Positions 1-6,060 of a stretch of DNA of 9,619 bases are shown in pieces. The notes under the pieces are model-generated. The model ran no database searches. It was not told the origin of the DNA and saw only the letters and a program-made list of their open reading frames with translations. The stretch is from an uncultured Mucilaginibacter sp. (GTDB lineage Bacteria; Bacteroidota; Bacteroidia; Sphingobacteriales; Sphingobacteriaceae): NCBI GenBank assembly GCA_946479225.1, contig CAMLFI010000066.1:1-9619 (forward strand), in the 5' to 3' direction. The position numbers and the translations under genes are program-made. Position 1 is the first letter of the stretch. Each line of letters begins with the position of its first letter.

Positions 1-105
1 CAGGGCTTTTTCCATTTTTTTCCAGTCGGCAACACTATTGCCGTTTACCGGTAACTCATCAAACTTGTTAAGTAAGTGCGGTCTTAGCAACATTTGTTCT
101 CTCAT
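1..105 (-). CDS. N-terminal fragment of a gene overlapping the sigma factor, possibly its partner
   Basis: Only the first 35 codons are present; the frame is open to the left edge. It starts at an ATG (105-103) with AAGG just upstream, and an in-frame Met at residue 5 is an alternative start. The peptide begins MREQMLLRPHLLNKFDELPV and continues through a W-K-K-M-E motif. No signal peptide or membrane segment is visible yet, so the beginning looks cytoplasmic. The start lies inside the 3' end of the ECF sigma factor gene, overlapping it by 38 nt, which implies one transcript and probably translational coupling. In Bacteroidota, genes in this position often encode a membrane-anchored anti-sigma factor or an envelope protein with a short cytoplasmic N-terminus. 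That role is inferred from position only. I do not recognise the family from 35 residues. Confidence 0.6.
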   Translation of the reverse strand, partial: MREQMLLRPHLLNKFDELPVNGNSVADWKKMEKAL

Positions 106-649
106 GATCCTTACTGTTTTGTGTTAGTTTTTCTCGTAATTGTTTTTTTGCAGATGAAAGGTGCCAACGCGAGGTACTTTCGGTTATGTTTAACATTGCC
201 GCTATCTCGCCATGGTCAAAACCATCCACCTCATATAAATTAAATACAGTTTGGCTGGCAGGCGGTAAAGTCCTTATATAACGCAGCAGGTCGGCAGCGT
301 ACAATCTTTCCAGTGCATCGGGCGATATAGGCGTCAGATCGTCCGTCTCTGTAATATCATCATGATATTGAAAGCGCATTTCGCTCCGCTGTAGGTCAAT
401 ACAGCAGCGTATCATGATGGCAGTTATCCAACCATCTAAGTTCCCTTTATCACCATTGTAGGTTTTGATATTGGTAAAAACTTTCATGAAGCCGGCATTC
501 AATGCTTCGGGCACCAGGTCGTCATCCCGCAGATAGCGCATGCAAAGCCGGTATATGCGTTGGTAAAACAGCAGGTACAATTGTTCGTGTGCTTTACGTT
601 TATTAGCTACGCAGCCGGCAATAATTACTGAAAGTTCTTTATCGTCCAT
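68..649 (-). CDS. ECF-type RNA polymerase sigma factor (sigma-70 family)
   Basis: 193 aa, the usual length of an extracytoplasmic-function sigma factor. Region 2 spans about residues 22-90 and includes the core-binding and -10 recognition part around GNLDGWITAIMIRCCIDLQR. Region 4 spans about 115-172, with a helix-turn-helix at 146-171 (HGEIAAMLNITESTSRWHLS) that would contact the -35-like element. Regions 1.2 and 3 are absent, as expected. The ATG start is preceded by TTAAGGG, a reasonable ribosome-binding site. The protein should direct RNA polymerase to a small regulon, typically envelope or stress genes, but the sequence does not reveal its targets. The last dozen codons overlap the next gene on the same strand, so the two are co-transcribed and may form a sigma/regulator pair. 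The deacetylase gene lies 111 nt upstream on the same strand. Confidence 0.95.
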   Translation of the reverse strand: MDDKELSVIIAGCVANKRKAHEQLYLLFYQRIYRLCMRYLRDDDLVPEALNAGFMKVFTNIKTYNGDKGNLDGWITAIMIRCCIDLQRSEMRFQYHDDITETDDLTPISPDALERLYAADLLRYIRTLPPASQTVFNLYEVDGFDHGEIAAMLNITESTSRWHLSSAKKQLREKLTQNSKDHERTNVAKTALT

Positions 650-712
650 AAAACCCTTAAGTATTTACAAATACGTAGCAGTGATTTAAAACGCTGGGTA
701 GAAAAGAAAATT

Positions 713-731
713 TAGTCTAAAAAGCTAGTCT
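713..731. repeat. Short direct repeat upstream of the sigma factor gene
   Basis: The hexamer TAGTCT occurs at 713-718 and again at 726-731, a 13-nt period (about 1.3 helical turns), roughly 65-80 nt upstream of the sigma factor start codon. On the coding strand it reads AGACTA, seven bases, AGACTA. It could be a binding site for an activator or for sigma autoregulation, but a chance repeat of this length is quite possible. No exact TAnnTTTG promoter is seen between 650 and 760. Confidence 0.2.
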
Positions 732-754
732 GAATCGGATAAAACCATAGCGTT

Positions 755-779
755 CCCCCTTCAGGGGGCTAGGGGGCTA
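755..779. repeat. GC-rich palindromic repeat (REP-like) overlapping the deacetylase stop codon
   Basis: On the plus strand five C (755-759), a TTCA loop, five G (764-768), then CTAGGGGGCTA. On the minus strand this reads GCCCCCTAGCCCCCTGAAGGGGG split across the gene end: the hairpin loop TGAA contains the deacetylase TGA stop. The composition differs sharply from the AT-rich surroundings. From memory, very similar C5-TGAA-G5 sequences are scattered between genes in many Bacteroidota genomes, so I read it as a dispersed repeat. It lacks a following T-run on either strand, so it is not a good intrinsic terminator. Confidence 0.55.
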
Positions 780-1384
780 AACGCATACCCTTCTTTACTC
801 CAGACATCCATCGCCCTTGGTAGCACGTATTCCAATCGTTCAAAAGCTTTCAAACTATCATGAAAAACAACAATAGAACCAGGCTGTGTGTGCTTCAAAA
901 TGTTGTGCAGGCATCTTTCTGGACTTAGTGTTGTATCAAAGTCGCCGCTTAAAACATCCCACATAATAATTTTCACGTCGGCCTGCTGTTGTTGTAAAAG
1001 TTTTATTTGCGAGCGCTTAATTCGCCCATATGGCGGCCTGAATAAGGGCGTGTGTAATAGTTCATCGGCTTTTGCAAAGTTTTGTACGTAAACATCATCG
1101 GCTGTGTCCCAGCCTTTTAAATGGTTAAAGGTATGGTTCCCAATTGTGTGCCCTGCCGTTTTTACCTTCTCAAAAATATCCGTATGTTTATTGGCGTTAT
1201 CACCAATGCAAAAAAAAGTGGCCTTTGCCTTATATTGTTCTAAAATATTTAAAACAAATGGTGTAACAATTGGTATGGGGCCATCGTCAAAGGTGAGATA
1301 AATAGTACGGTCGCGTTTATCACTATCCCAAATTAGTTGAGGATAGAGTTTTTTTAGCAACCACGGTGTTTTAACCAGATACAT
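761..1384 (-). CDS. Polysaccharide deacetylase family protein (NodB homology, carbohydrate esterase 4)
   Basis: NodB-fold, metal-dependent deacetylase of N- or O-acetyl groups on polysaccharides such as peptidoglycan or chitin-like polymers. Residue numbers below count from an alternative TTG two codons upstream. All five family motifs are visible: TFDDGP at 33-38 (catalytic base and metal Asp), HTFNH at 86-90 (two metal-binding His), RPPYG at 118-122, a WD at 144-145, and FHD at 176-178 (catalytic His). About 207 aa, essentially just the catalytic domain. There is no signal peptide or membrane anchor, which is odd for an enzyme whose usual substrates are outside the cytoplasm. I chose the ATG at 1384; an upstream TTG at 1390 is possible, with GGGG nine bases before it. 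The last five residues, SPLAP, and the stop codon come from a GC-rich repeat. Divergent from the efflux unit, with its own likely promoter at 1459-1490. The substrate cannot be deduced. Confidence 0.92.
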   Translation of the reverse strand: MYLVKTPWLLKKLYPQLIWDSDKRDRTIYLTFDDGPIPIVTPFVLNILEQYKAKATFFCIGDNANKHTDIFEKVKTAGHTIGNHTFNHLKGWDTADDVYVQNFAKADELLHTPLFRPPYGRIKRSQIKLLQQQQADVKIIMWDVLSGDFDTTLSPERCLHNILKHTQPGSIVVFHDSLKAFERLEYVLPRAMDVWSKEGYAFSPLAP

Positions 1385-1431
1385 ATTCAAACAAGAGAGC
1401 CCCTATACAGGAGAGATCAGACAAACCTTTA

Positions 1432-1451
1432 ATTAGTGCATAGACACTAAT
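1432..1451. promoter_or_regulatory. Perfect inverted repeat, candidate operator between divergent genes
   Basis: ATTAGTG (1432-1438), a six-base spacer, CACTAAT (1445-1451): a perfect 7-bp dyad with 13-bp centre-to-centre spacing of the arms. It lies between the divergent deacetylase and TolC genes, and next to the transcription start expected from the minus-strand promoter at 1459-1490. The size and symmetry fit a dimeric regulator site (TetR or MarR type), but no regulator gene lies in the window, so the binding protein is unknown. Confidence 0.4.
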
Positions 1452-1458
1452 GTAAAGC

Positions 1459-1490
1459 CAAATCTAATTAACTCGGGTATAACATCTCAA
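1459..1490 (-). promoter_or_regulatory. Candidate Bacteroidota promoter for the deacetylase gene
   Basis: On the minus strand TAGATTTG (1466-1459) matches the Bacteroidota -7 consensus TAnnTTTG exactly, and TTG (1490-1488) lies 21 nt upstream as a -33 element. The transcription start would be near 1452, giving a leader of about 65 nt before the deacetylase start and placing the 7-bp dyad right at the start site. Confidence 0.45.
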
Positions 1491-1512
1491 TTATTTGTAC
1501 ACAATAACCCAT

Positions 1513-2877
1513 ATGAAGCAAAATACATCAGTATTAAAACGGGCAGGCCTGATATTTACACTGTTCCTGGCTGCAAGTTTTACTGTAAAGGCGCAAGAAA
1601 AGATCACGCTACAAATGGCGGTTGACCGCATGCTGGCCAACAACCTTAACATAAAACAGGCACAGGTAAGTGAGGCATTAGGATATGCAGATCTGCAGCA
1701 ATCAAAAAACAATCAGTTGCCGTCCTTAAATGCCAATACATCAACAGGCTACAATTTTGGGCGAAGCTTAATAACCGGTACTTCTGAGTACTTATCGTCA
1801 ACCTCTCAAAGTGTTAACACTAATGCGCAATTGTCGCTTACGCTGTTTCAGGGTGGGCAGTTGCGCAACCAAGTTATCCAGAACAGGTTAACGGTTGATG
1901 TTAATAAAAGTAATACCGCTAAAATTAAAAACGACCTGACGTTAAATGTTGTAACCACTTATTTGCAAATATTAATAAACCAGGATCTGGTAACGGCCGC
2001 CACCCAGCAAGCTGATATTGCTAACCAAACCCTGCAGCGATCACAAATAAGCTTTGATGCAGGCAAGCAAACCCTGGCAGATCTGTCGCAAGCAAAGGCT
2101 CAGGTAGCTACCGCTAATCTGAATTTGACCAATGCTCAAAACCAGCTTGATATCTCTATGTTGGTGTTGAAACAGTATATGGAAATGGACCCCAATACTA
2201 CCATTACCGTTGAAAAGCCGGACATTAGCCGTTTAACAAATGTGCGAACCGCGTTTGACGCTAACCAGGTGGTAAGAACAGCTTTGGATATCAATCCGGA
2301 TATAAAATTAGCTGTAGCACGCGAAAGAACATTTGCGCAGTCAATCAAAATAGCCCAGGGCACTTTTTATCCAACCTTGAGCTTAACAAGTGGCATAGGT
2401 TCTACTTATAACAACAGGTTTAAAAAGTTCTTAAATAACCAAGCGGTTGACTATCAATTCTTTGATCAAATAAGGGATAACTTCAACCAATCAATTGGCT
2501 TAAGTTTAAATATTCCCATTTTTAACCGCTTCAATGCCCATACCAATGTTAAAAAAGCGGAGCTGAACTTTCAGAACGCGCAGTTGAATACTCAGTTAGC
2601 TAAAAACAATCTTAGCAAAATAATTATACAGGCGGTGCTTGATCTTAATGCCGCTAACAAACAATATCAATCAGCCACGCAAACATTTGAAGCTAACAGG
2701 GATGCATTGAACGTTACGCAACAACGTTATGACGTAGGTTTGGTTAACTCGTTAGATTACAATACTGCCGTAACCAACTATAATAAATCGCAAAATGATA
2801 TGATACAGGCGCAATACGCTGTCATATTCAGAAGCAAGATAATTGACTATTACTTAGGAAACACGATAACACTTTAA
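1513..2877 (+). CDS. TolC family outer-membrane efflux protein
   Basis: Outer-membrane channel of a tripartite export system; a trimer would form a beta-barrel and a long periplasmic alpha-helical tunnel through which substrates leave the cell. 454 aa from the ATG at 1513. An in-frame TTG at 1495 would add six residues (YTITH-type) in front of the signal peptide and is unlikely. Signal peptide: MKQNTSVLKR, a hydrophobic stretch, then VKA before QEK, with cleavage expected after residue 27. The mature part has the two-fold outer-membrane-efflux-protein repeat: helices rich in A, Q, N and L at roughly 35-220 and 260-445, with the late segment LNVTQQRYDVGLVNSLDYNTAVTNYNKSQND-like in style (long amphipathic helix around 400-430). 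It is the first gene of a unit with the adaptor 20 nt downstream. The start has no clear Shine-Dalgarno, which is common in this phylum. The export substrate is unknown. Confidence 0.93.
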   Translation: MKQNTSVLKRAGLIFTLFLAASFTVKAQEKITLQMAVDRMLANNLNIKQAQVSEALGYADLQQSKNNQLPSLNANTSTGYNFGRSLITGTSEYLSSTSQSVNTNAQLSLTLFQGGQLRNQVIQNRLTVDVNKSNTAKIKNDLTLNVVTTYLQILINQDLVTAATQQADIANQTLQRSQISFDAGKQTLADLSQAKAQVATANLNLTNAQNQLDISMLVLKQYMEMDPNTTITVEKPDISRLTNVRTAFDANQVVRTALDINPDIKLAVARERTFAQSIKIAQGTFYPTLSLTSGIGSTYNNRFKKFLNNQAVDYQFFDQIRDNFNQSIGLSLNIPIFNRFNAHTNVKKAELNFQNAQLNTQLAKNNLSKIIIQAVLDLNAANKQYQSATQTFEANRDALNVTQQRYDVGLVNSLDYNTAVTNYNKSQNDMIQAQYAVIFRSKIIDYYLGNTITL

Positions 2878-2897
2878 AATAAAAAATCCTGCACATC

Positions 2898-4241
2898 ATG
2901 GGAAAAACTACAAAATATATTCTGATAGGTTTAGGCATCGTAGTGGTGCTGCTGGTTGTTGGTAAGGCAACGGGCGTCATCGGTAAAGAACCGAAGACAA
3001 AAGTAGCTACCGAAAAAGCCGCCAGCCGCGAGATAAACGAAACAGTATCAGCAAGCGGAAAAATAATGCCGCATGTTGAAGTTAAGATAAGCCCCGAAGT
3101 ATCCGGTGAGGTGGTTGAACTACCTATTAAGGAAGGCGACGTGGTTAAAAAAGGTCAGTTACTGATCCGGATCCGTCCGGATATTTTGCAATCAGGCTAT
3201 AACAGGGCAGTGGCTTCGCTTAACTCACAAAAAGCTAATGTGGCTAATTCAAGCCAACAGCAAAAGCAAGCGGAAGCTACTTATAACAACCAGGCCGCAA
3301 ACTATAAACGTAGTAAAGAGCTTTTTGAGAAAAAAGTACTTACTGCTGCCGAGTTCGACCAGGCTAAAGCTACTTATGAAAGCGCTGTAGCCGGATTAGA
3401 AGCTGCCAAGCAAAGCGTTATAGGTGCCAAATTTGGCTTGCAGCAAACTGCCGCAAGCGTTAAAGAAGCCAGCGATAATCTTTTAAAAACTACCATATAT
3501 GCACCGGTTGATGGTGTTGTTTCAAAGCTTTCTGTTGAGATTGGCGAACGTGTTTTAGGTACTGCACAATTTGCCGGTACCGAGATAATGACCATATCCA
3601 ACCTTGCCGAGATGGATGTGAACGTTGATGTGAATGAAAATGATATCAACCGTATAACTTTAGGCGATACTTCTATTATACAGGTTGACGCGTTTTCCGG
3701 CAAGAAATTTAAAGGCACCGTTTCAGAGATCGGTAGTTCGGCAAATGTAGTGGGTACTACGGCAGATCAGGTTACCAACTTTACAGTTAAGGTACGTATA
3801 GATCCGAAATCATACACAGACATGCTGAACGCAAAGGCGGCTAATCCGTCTCCTTTCCGTCCGGGACTTACTGCTACAGTTGATATTCAAACCAACCATA
3901 CCAAGGCGTTATCGGTGCCAATACAAGCGGTAACCACCCGCGATGAGAAAAAGGATGAGACAGGCCCTAAAAAGGATGAGAACGCCGAAGAAAAAACTAC
4001 CGCCAGCGCTGCTCCTGCAAAAGAGTATGTATTTATTTACCAGGCTCCGGGCAAAGTTAAACAGGTACAGGTAACTACCGGTATTCAGGATGACACGTAC
4101 GTTCAGATATTGTCTGGTCTTAAAGAGGGTGACGAAGTTGTTTCAGCGCCATATCCAGCAATTTCAAAAACCTTGAAAGATGGCGCATTAGTTGAAAAGG
4201 TTGACAAGAGCAAACTATTTACTAAAGAAGGTAAAGAATAG
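2898..4241 (+). CDS. Periplasmic adaptor subunit of an efflux pump (MacA/HlyD, membrane fusion protein family)
   Basis: 447 aa adaptor that would bridge an inner-membrane transporter and the TolC channel encoded 20 nt upstream. One N-terminal membrane helix (residues 7-26) anchors it, with the rest in the periplasm. Domains in order: first lipoyl half at about 59-95 (VEVKISPEVSGEVVEL), a long coiled-coil hairpin at 98-196 rich in A, Q, K and E, second lipoyl half at 198-235 beginning TTIYAPVDGVVSKL, a beta-barrel at 238-335, and a membrane-proximal domain at 336-433. The order and the single anchor suit a MacA-type adaptor that partners an ABC transporter, although RND adaptors share the fold. 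A charged, low-complexity insert (348-374, many K/E/D then A/T) interrupts the membrane-proximal domain. No permease or ATPase gene follows; a terminator ends the unit 23 nt after the stop. Confidence 0.92.
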   Translation: MGKTTKYILIGLGIVVVLLVVGKATGVIGKEPKTKVATEKAASREINETVSASGKIMPHVEVKISPEVSGEVVELPIKEGDVVKKGQLLIRIRPDILQSGYNRAVASLNSQKANVANSSQQQKQAEATYNNQAANYKRSKELFEKKVLTAAEFDQAKATYESAVAGLEAAKQSVIGAKFGLQQTAASVKEASDNLLKTTIYAPVDGVVSKLSVEIGERVLGTAQFAGTEIMTISNLAEMDVNVDVNENDINRITLGDTSIIQVDAFSGKKFKGTVSEIGSSANVVGTTADQVTNFTVKVRIDPKSYTDMLNAKAANPSPFRPGLTATVDIQTNHTKALSVPIQAVTTRDEKKDETGPKKDENAEEKTTASAAPAKEYVFIYQAPGKVKQVQVTTGIQDDTYVQILSGLKEGDEVVSAPYPAISKTLKDGALVEKVDKSKLFTKEGKE

Positions 4242-4264
4242 AACCAACAACTTATTATAATTAT

Positions 4265-4292
4265 AGGCCGATCCGAAAGGGTTGGCCTTTTT
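4265..4292 (+). terminator. Intrinsic terminator of the TolC-adaptor unit
   Basis: Stem AGGCCGATCC (4265-4274), GAAA tetraloop, GGGTTGGCCT (4279-4288), 10 bp with two G-U pairs, followed by a T-run ending at 4292. It sits 23 nt after the adaptor stop codon and marks the end of the efflux transcript. Confidence 0.88.
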
Positions 4293-4343
4293 GTTGGGAG
4301 TAATTTTCTTTACATTGACCTATTATTACGCTTCTATCTGAAT

Positions 4344-4610
4344 ATGAACAAAATGACTTTTGATCCTACAATAAAAAAATGGAGATTTCTCCAATCGGTA
4401 GCTGATGGCGAAGAGTTCCACATAAACGGTTTAAACTTATGGGAGCATGAATGGAAACCCCTTTATAACAGCATTCACGTAAAAGATCCCCTTTATGGGG
4501 AGGATCACACTATGTATGTTTATGAAATTACTGACGGAACGGTAACTGTATTATTTGCTGCGGGCGAGTTTTCAAACACTGTTTGGGGTATATATCTTCC
4601 TGTTGATTAA
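4344..4610 (+). CDS. Small hypothetical protein, 88 aa
   Basis: I do not recognise the family. The protein is soluble-looking, with no signal peptide or membrane helix, and is rich in aromatic residues (five Trp, and several Tyr and Phe). It contains the segments KKWRFLQSVADGEEFHINGL and WEHEWKPLY, then HTMYVYEIT, LFAAGEFSNTVWGIYLP. The alternation of hydrophobic and polar residues in the second half suggests a small beta-rich domain. Met4 is a possible alternative start; no strong ribosome-binding site separates the two. The gene is flanked by the terminator of the efflux unit (52 nt upstream) and its own hairpin terminator (37 nt downstream), so it is probably a single-gene transcript. That framing, and a normal codon pattern over its length, supports it being real. 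Confidence 0.75.
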   Translation: MNKMTFDPTIKKWRFLQSVADGEEFHINGLNLWEHEWKPLYNSIHVKDPLYGEDHTMYVYEITDGTVTVLFAAGEFSNTVWGIYLPVD

Positions 4611-4646
4611 TTTTTGTCGAAGCTGATAAGTAGTAGTAAGAAACAA

Positions 4647-4676
4647 GAAGAGCTCCTGATGGGCAGGAGCTCTTTC
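4647..4676 (+). terminator. Intrinsic terminator after the 88-aa gene
   Basis: Perfect 11-bp stem AAGAGCTCCTG (4648-4658) and CAGGAGCTCTT (4664-4674) with an ATGGG loop, plus a flanking G-U pair. The following T-run is short (TTTCT), so it is of moderate strength. It lies 37 nt after the stop codon. Confidence 0.75.
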
Positions 4677-4678
4677 TA

Positions 4679-4700
4679 AACCAATTATAAACCAATTATA
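4679..4700. repeat. Two perfect tandem copies of an 11-bp unit
   Basis: AACCAATTATA occurs at 4679-4689 and immediately again at 4690-4700 without mismatch. It directly follows the terminator of the 88-aa gene, in the convergent spacer. No function is evident; replication slippage could have made it. Confidence 0.6.
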
Positions 4701-4708
4701 TGAAGAGA

Positions 4709-4798
4709 TGTGCCCCTCGGCACATTACGTTAAATCATTTTAACTGAATAACATTATACAAACGATATACCAAAACTTTTATTGTGTAATAATTACAC
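4709..4798. other. Convergent spacer with a short hairpin and a palindrome, no gene
   Basis: The interval between the two facing terminators holds no credible reading frame. It has a hairpin TGTGCC-CCTC-GGCACA (4709-4724) and a near-continuous palindrome GTGTAAT-A-ATTACAC (4784-4798). The second resembles a dimeric regulator site but has no gene start nearby. Either could be a remnant or part of a small RNA; I see no promoter to support the latter. Confidence 0.35.
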
Positions 4799-4834
4799 GT
4801 GGTTTAAATTAATGTTCAAAAAAATATACACCAT

Positions 4835-4868
4835 AAAAAACGCCTCAGAAAGTTCTGAGGCGTTTTTT
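4835..4868 (-). terminator. Strong terminator of the ftsX-DUF3098-uppP cluster, potentially bidirectional
   Basis: A perfect inverted repeat: six A then CGCCTCAGAA (4835-4850), AG, TTCTGAGGCG then six T (4853-4868). The GC-rich core CGCCTCAG/CTGAGGCG is followed by T-runs on both strands, so it can stop transcription from either side. It ends 20 nt beyond the uppP stop codon. Confidence 0.92.
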
Positions 4869-4888
4869 ATACTTAATGATATGTAGTA

Positions 4889-5692
4889 TTAAATTGTGTG
4901 CAAAGCGTTGCCTGTATAGTACAGTATAACAATAATTATGCCCGCTATAATGCGGTACCATCCAAATGCTTTAAAGCCCTTGCGTTCTAAAAAAGTGATA
5001 AATGATTTTATAGCCAAAAGCGCCACAACAAAGGCAACAAGGCTACCTATCAGTAAAAACTTAATATCCTGGTATAGCTCAGCCTGGTTGATGCCTCCAT
5101 CTTTATAAAAATCATAAATGTCTTTTACTGTAGCGCCAAACATAGTAGGCACCGCCAAAAAGAACGAAAACTCCGCAGCTGCTGTCCTGCTTAATTTTTG
5201 TGACATGCCGCCAATTATGGATGATGCTGAGCGTGACACACCGGGTATCATGGCCAGGCACTGAAAAAAGCCAATTTTAAGCGCCGTAACGTAGCTAATA
5301 TCTTCCTCGCTTTTTACATTTGGGTTCCTGAACCAGTCATCAACAAAAAGCAACACTACGCCGCCTGCAACTAATGCAATGCCAACTACTAAGGGGCTTT
5401 CAAGCAAAACATCTATTTTGCTTTTAAACAGCAGGCCGAATATTATTGCCGGAATAACGCCGATAACCAGTTTTATGTAGAAATTGAACGAACGGAAGAA
5501 ACGTTTAAAATAAAGAACCACTACAGATAGTATGGCACCCAATTGAATAACTATCTCAAACAGTTTAACAAAATCATCTTTACCAATACCCATTAATGAA
5601 CTGGCAACCACCATGTGACCGGTGGACGAAACGGGCAAAAACTCTGTAAGGCCCTCAATAATGGCCAATACAATAACATGAAATATATTCAT
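4889..5692 (-). CDS. uppP: Undecaprenyl-diphosphatase (UppP/BacA)
   Basis: Integral membrane phosphatase that converts undecaprenyl diphosphate to undecaprenyl phosphate, recycling the lipid carrier for peptidoglycan and other envelope polymers; overproduction in other bacteria gives bacitracin resistance. 267 aa, close to the roughly 270 aa of the family. The first signature [14 protein letters not shown] is at 13-26, carrying the two Glu, the Ser and the His of the active site. The second, PGVSRSAS, is at 150-157 with the catalytic Arg154. About eight hydrophobic helices run through the chain, including the C-terminal [14 protein letters not shown]. No key residue is missing. It is the last gene of a minus-strand cluster, 38 nt after the DUF3098 gene, and ends before a strong terminator. 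In many relatives truB follows; here it does not. Confidence 0.96.
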   Translation of the reverse strand: MNIFHVIVLAIIEGLTEFLPVSSTGHMVVASSLMGIGKDDFVKLFEIVIQLGAILSVVVLYFKRFFRSFNFYIKLVIGVIPAIIFGLLFKSKIDVLLESPLVVGIALVAGGVVLLFVDDWFRNPNVKSEEDISYVTALKIGFFQCLAMIPGVSRSASSIIGGMSQKLSRTAAAEFSFFLAVPTMFGATVKDIYDFYKDGGINQAELYQDIKFLLIGSLVAFVVALLAIKSFITFLERKGFKAFGWYRIIAGIIIVILYYTGNALHTI

Positions 5693-5730
5693 TTTGAGAT
5701 AATGTTAGATCGAATTATTCTTCAGCCTGA

Positions 5731-5982
5731 TCAGGCATCAGATTTTTTAAGAATGGCGTAAAACCCTATTCCGAAACCTGCCAAAACTACAACAGGAGCC
5801 ACAACTATTTTGGTGGTGTTGTAAATATCGGTTGTACCTGCCATCAGGAAAAAACCTAATGATACCACCGCTATACTGATAATGAACCACAGGTAATTGG
5901 TTTTACCAAAAATAAATTTAACGGGGCCTGCTGCTTCGGCAGAGGTTTTGGTTTTTGATATTGTTTGTGCGGTCTTTGACAT
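5731..5982 (-). CDS. DUF3098 family small membrane protein
   Basis: 83 aa with a polar N-terminus (about 1-22, rich in Thr, Ser, Lys and Ala), then two membrane helices at about 29-48 and 58-77 joined by a short loop. FIFGKTNYLW and the segment TTKIVVAPVVVLAGFGIGFYAI match my recollection of DUF3098, a Bacteroidota family with no known function. Its place between ftsX and uppP is the customary one in this phylum and suggests a link to cell division or envelope synthesis, but that is only association. The start ATG comes directly after an AT-rich repeat leader that also precedes the 71-aa gene at 7166. The stop codon lies within a 12-bp palindrome (5725-5736). Confidence 0.85.
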   Translation of the reverse strand: MSKTAQTISKTKTSAEAAGPVKFIFGKTNYLWFIISIAVVSLGFFLMAGTTDIYNTTKIVVAPVVVLAGFGIGFYAILKKSDA

Positions 5983-6060
5983 TTTAATTATTGAATTATT
6001 GAGTTAGTGAATTATTGAATGGCAAAAAACCTTTTACCTTTCGCCTTTCAGCTTTTACCT
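5980..6060 (-). repeat. Composite leader repeat, copy A (upstream of the DUF3098 gene)
   Basis: Read on the minus strand it has two parts. First a purine-rich block of AAAGG-type units (AGGTAAAAGCTGAAAGGCGA and on, 6060-6026). Then about 42 nt of TAATTCA-type octamers ending TTCAATAATTAAAATG, where the last ATG is the start codon of the DUF3098 gene. The same arrangement in opposite orientation stands before the gene at 7166 (copy B). The final 42 nt of the two copies differ at only about four positions. Copy A fills the gap between the ftsX stop and the DUF3098 start. Confidence 0.75.

Noticed and set aside
888..1301. Two plus-strand open frames opposite the deacetylase gene
   Set aside because: They are Cys/Ser-rich antisense frames without family features, lying over a gene with all CE4 motifs.
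1495..1512. Six-residue N-terminal extension of the TolC protein from a TTG codon
   Set aside because: It would put polar residues before a normal signal peptide that begins with ATG at 1513.
5725..5736. 12-bp palindrome GCCTGATCAGGC over the DUF3098 stop codon
   Set aside because: No loop space beyond GATC for a stable hairpin, no T-run; too short to separate from chance.
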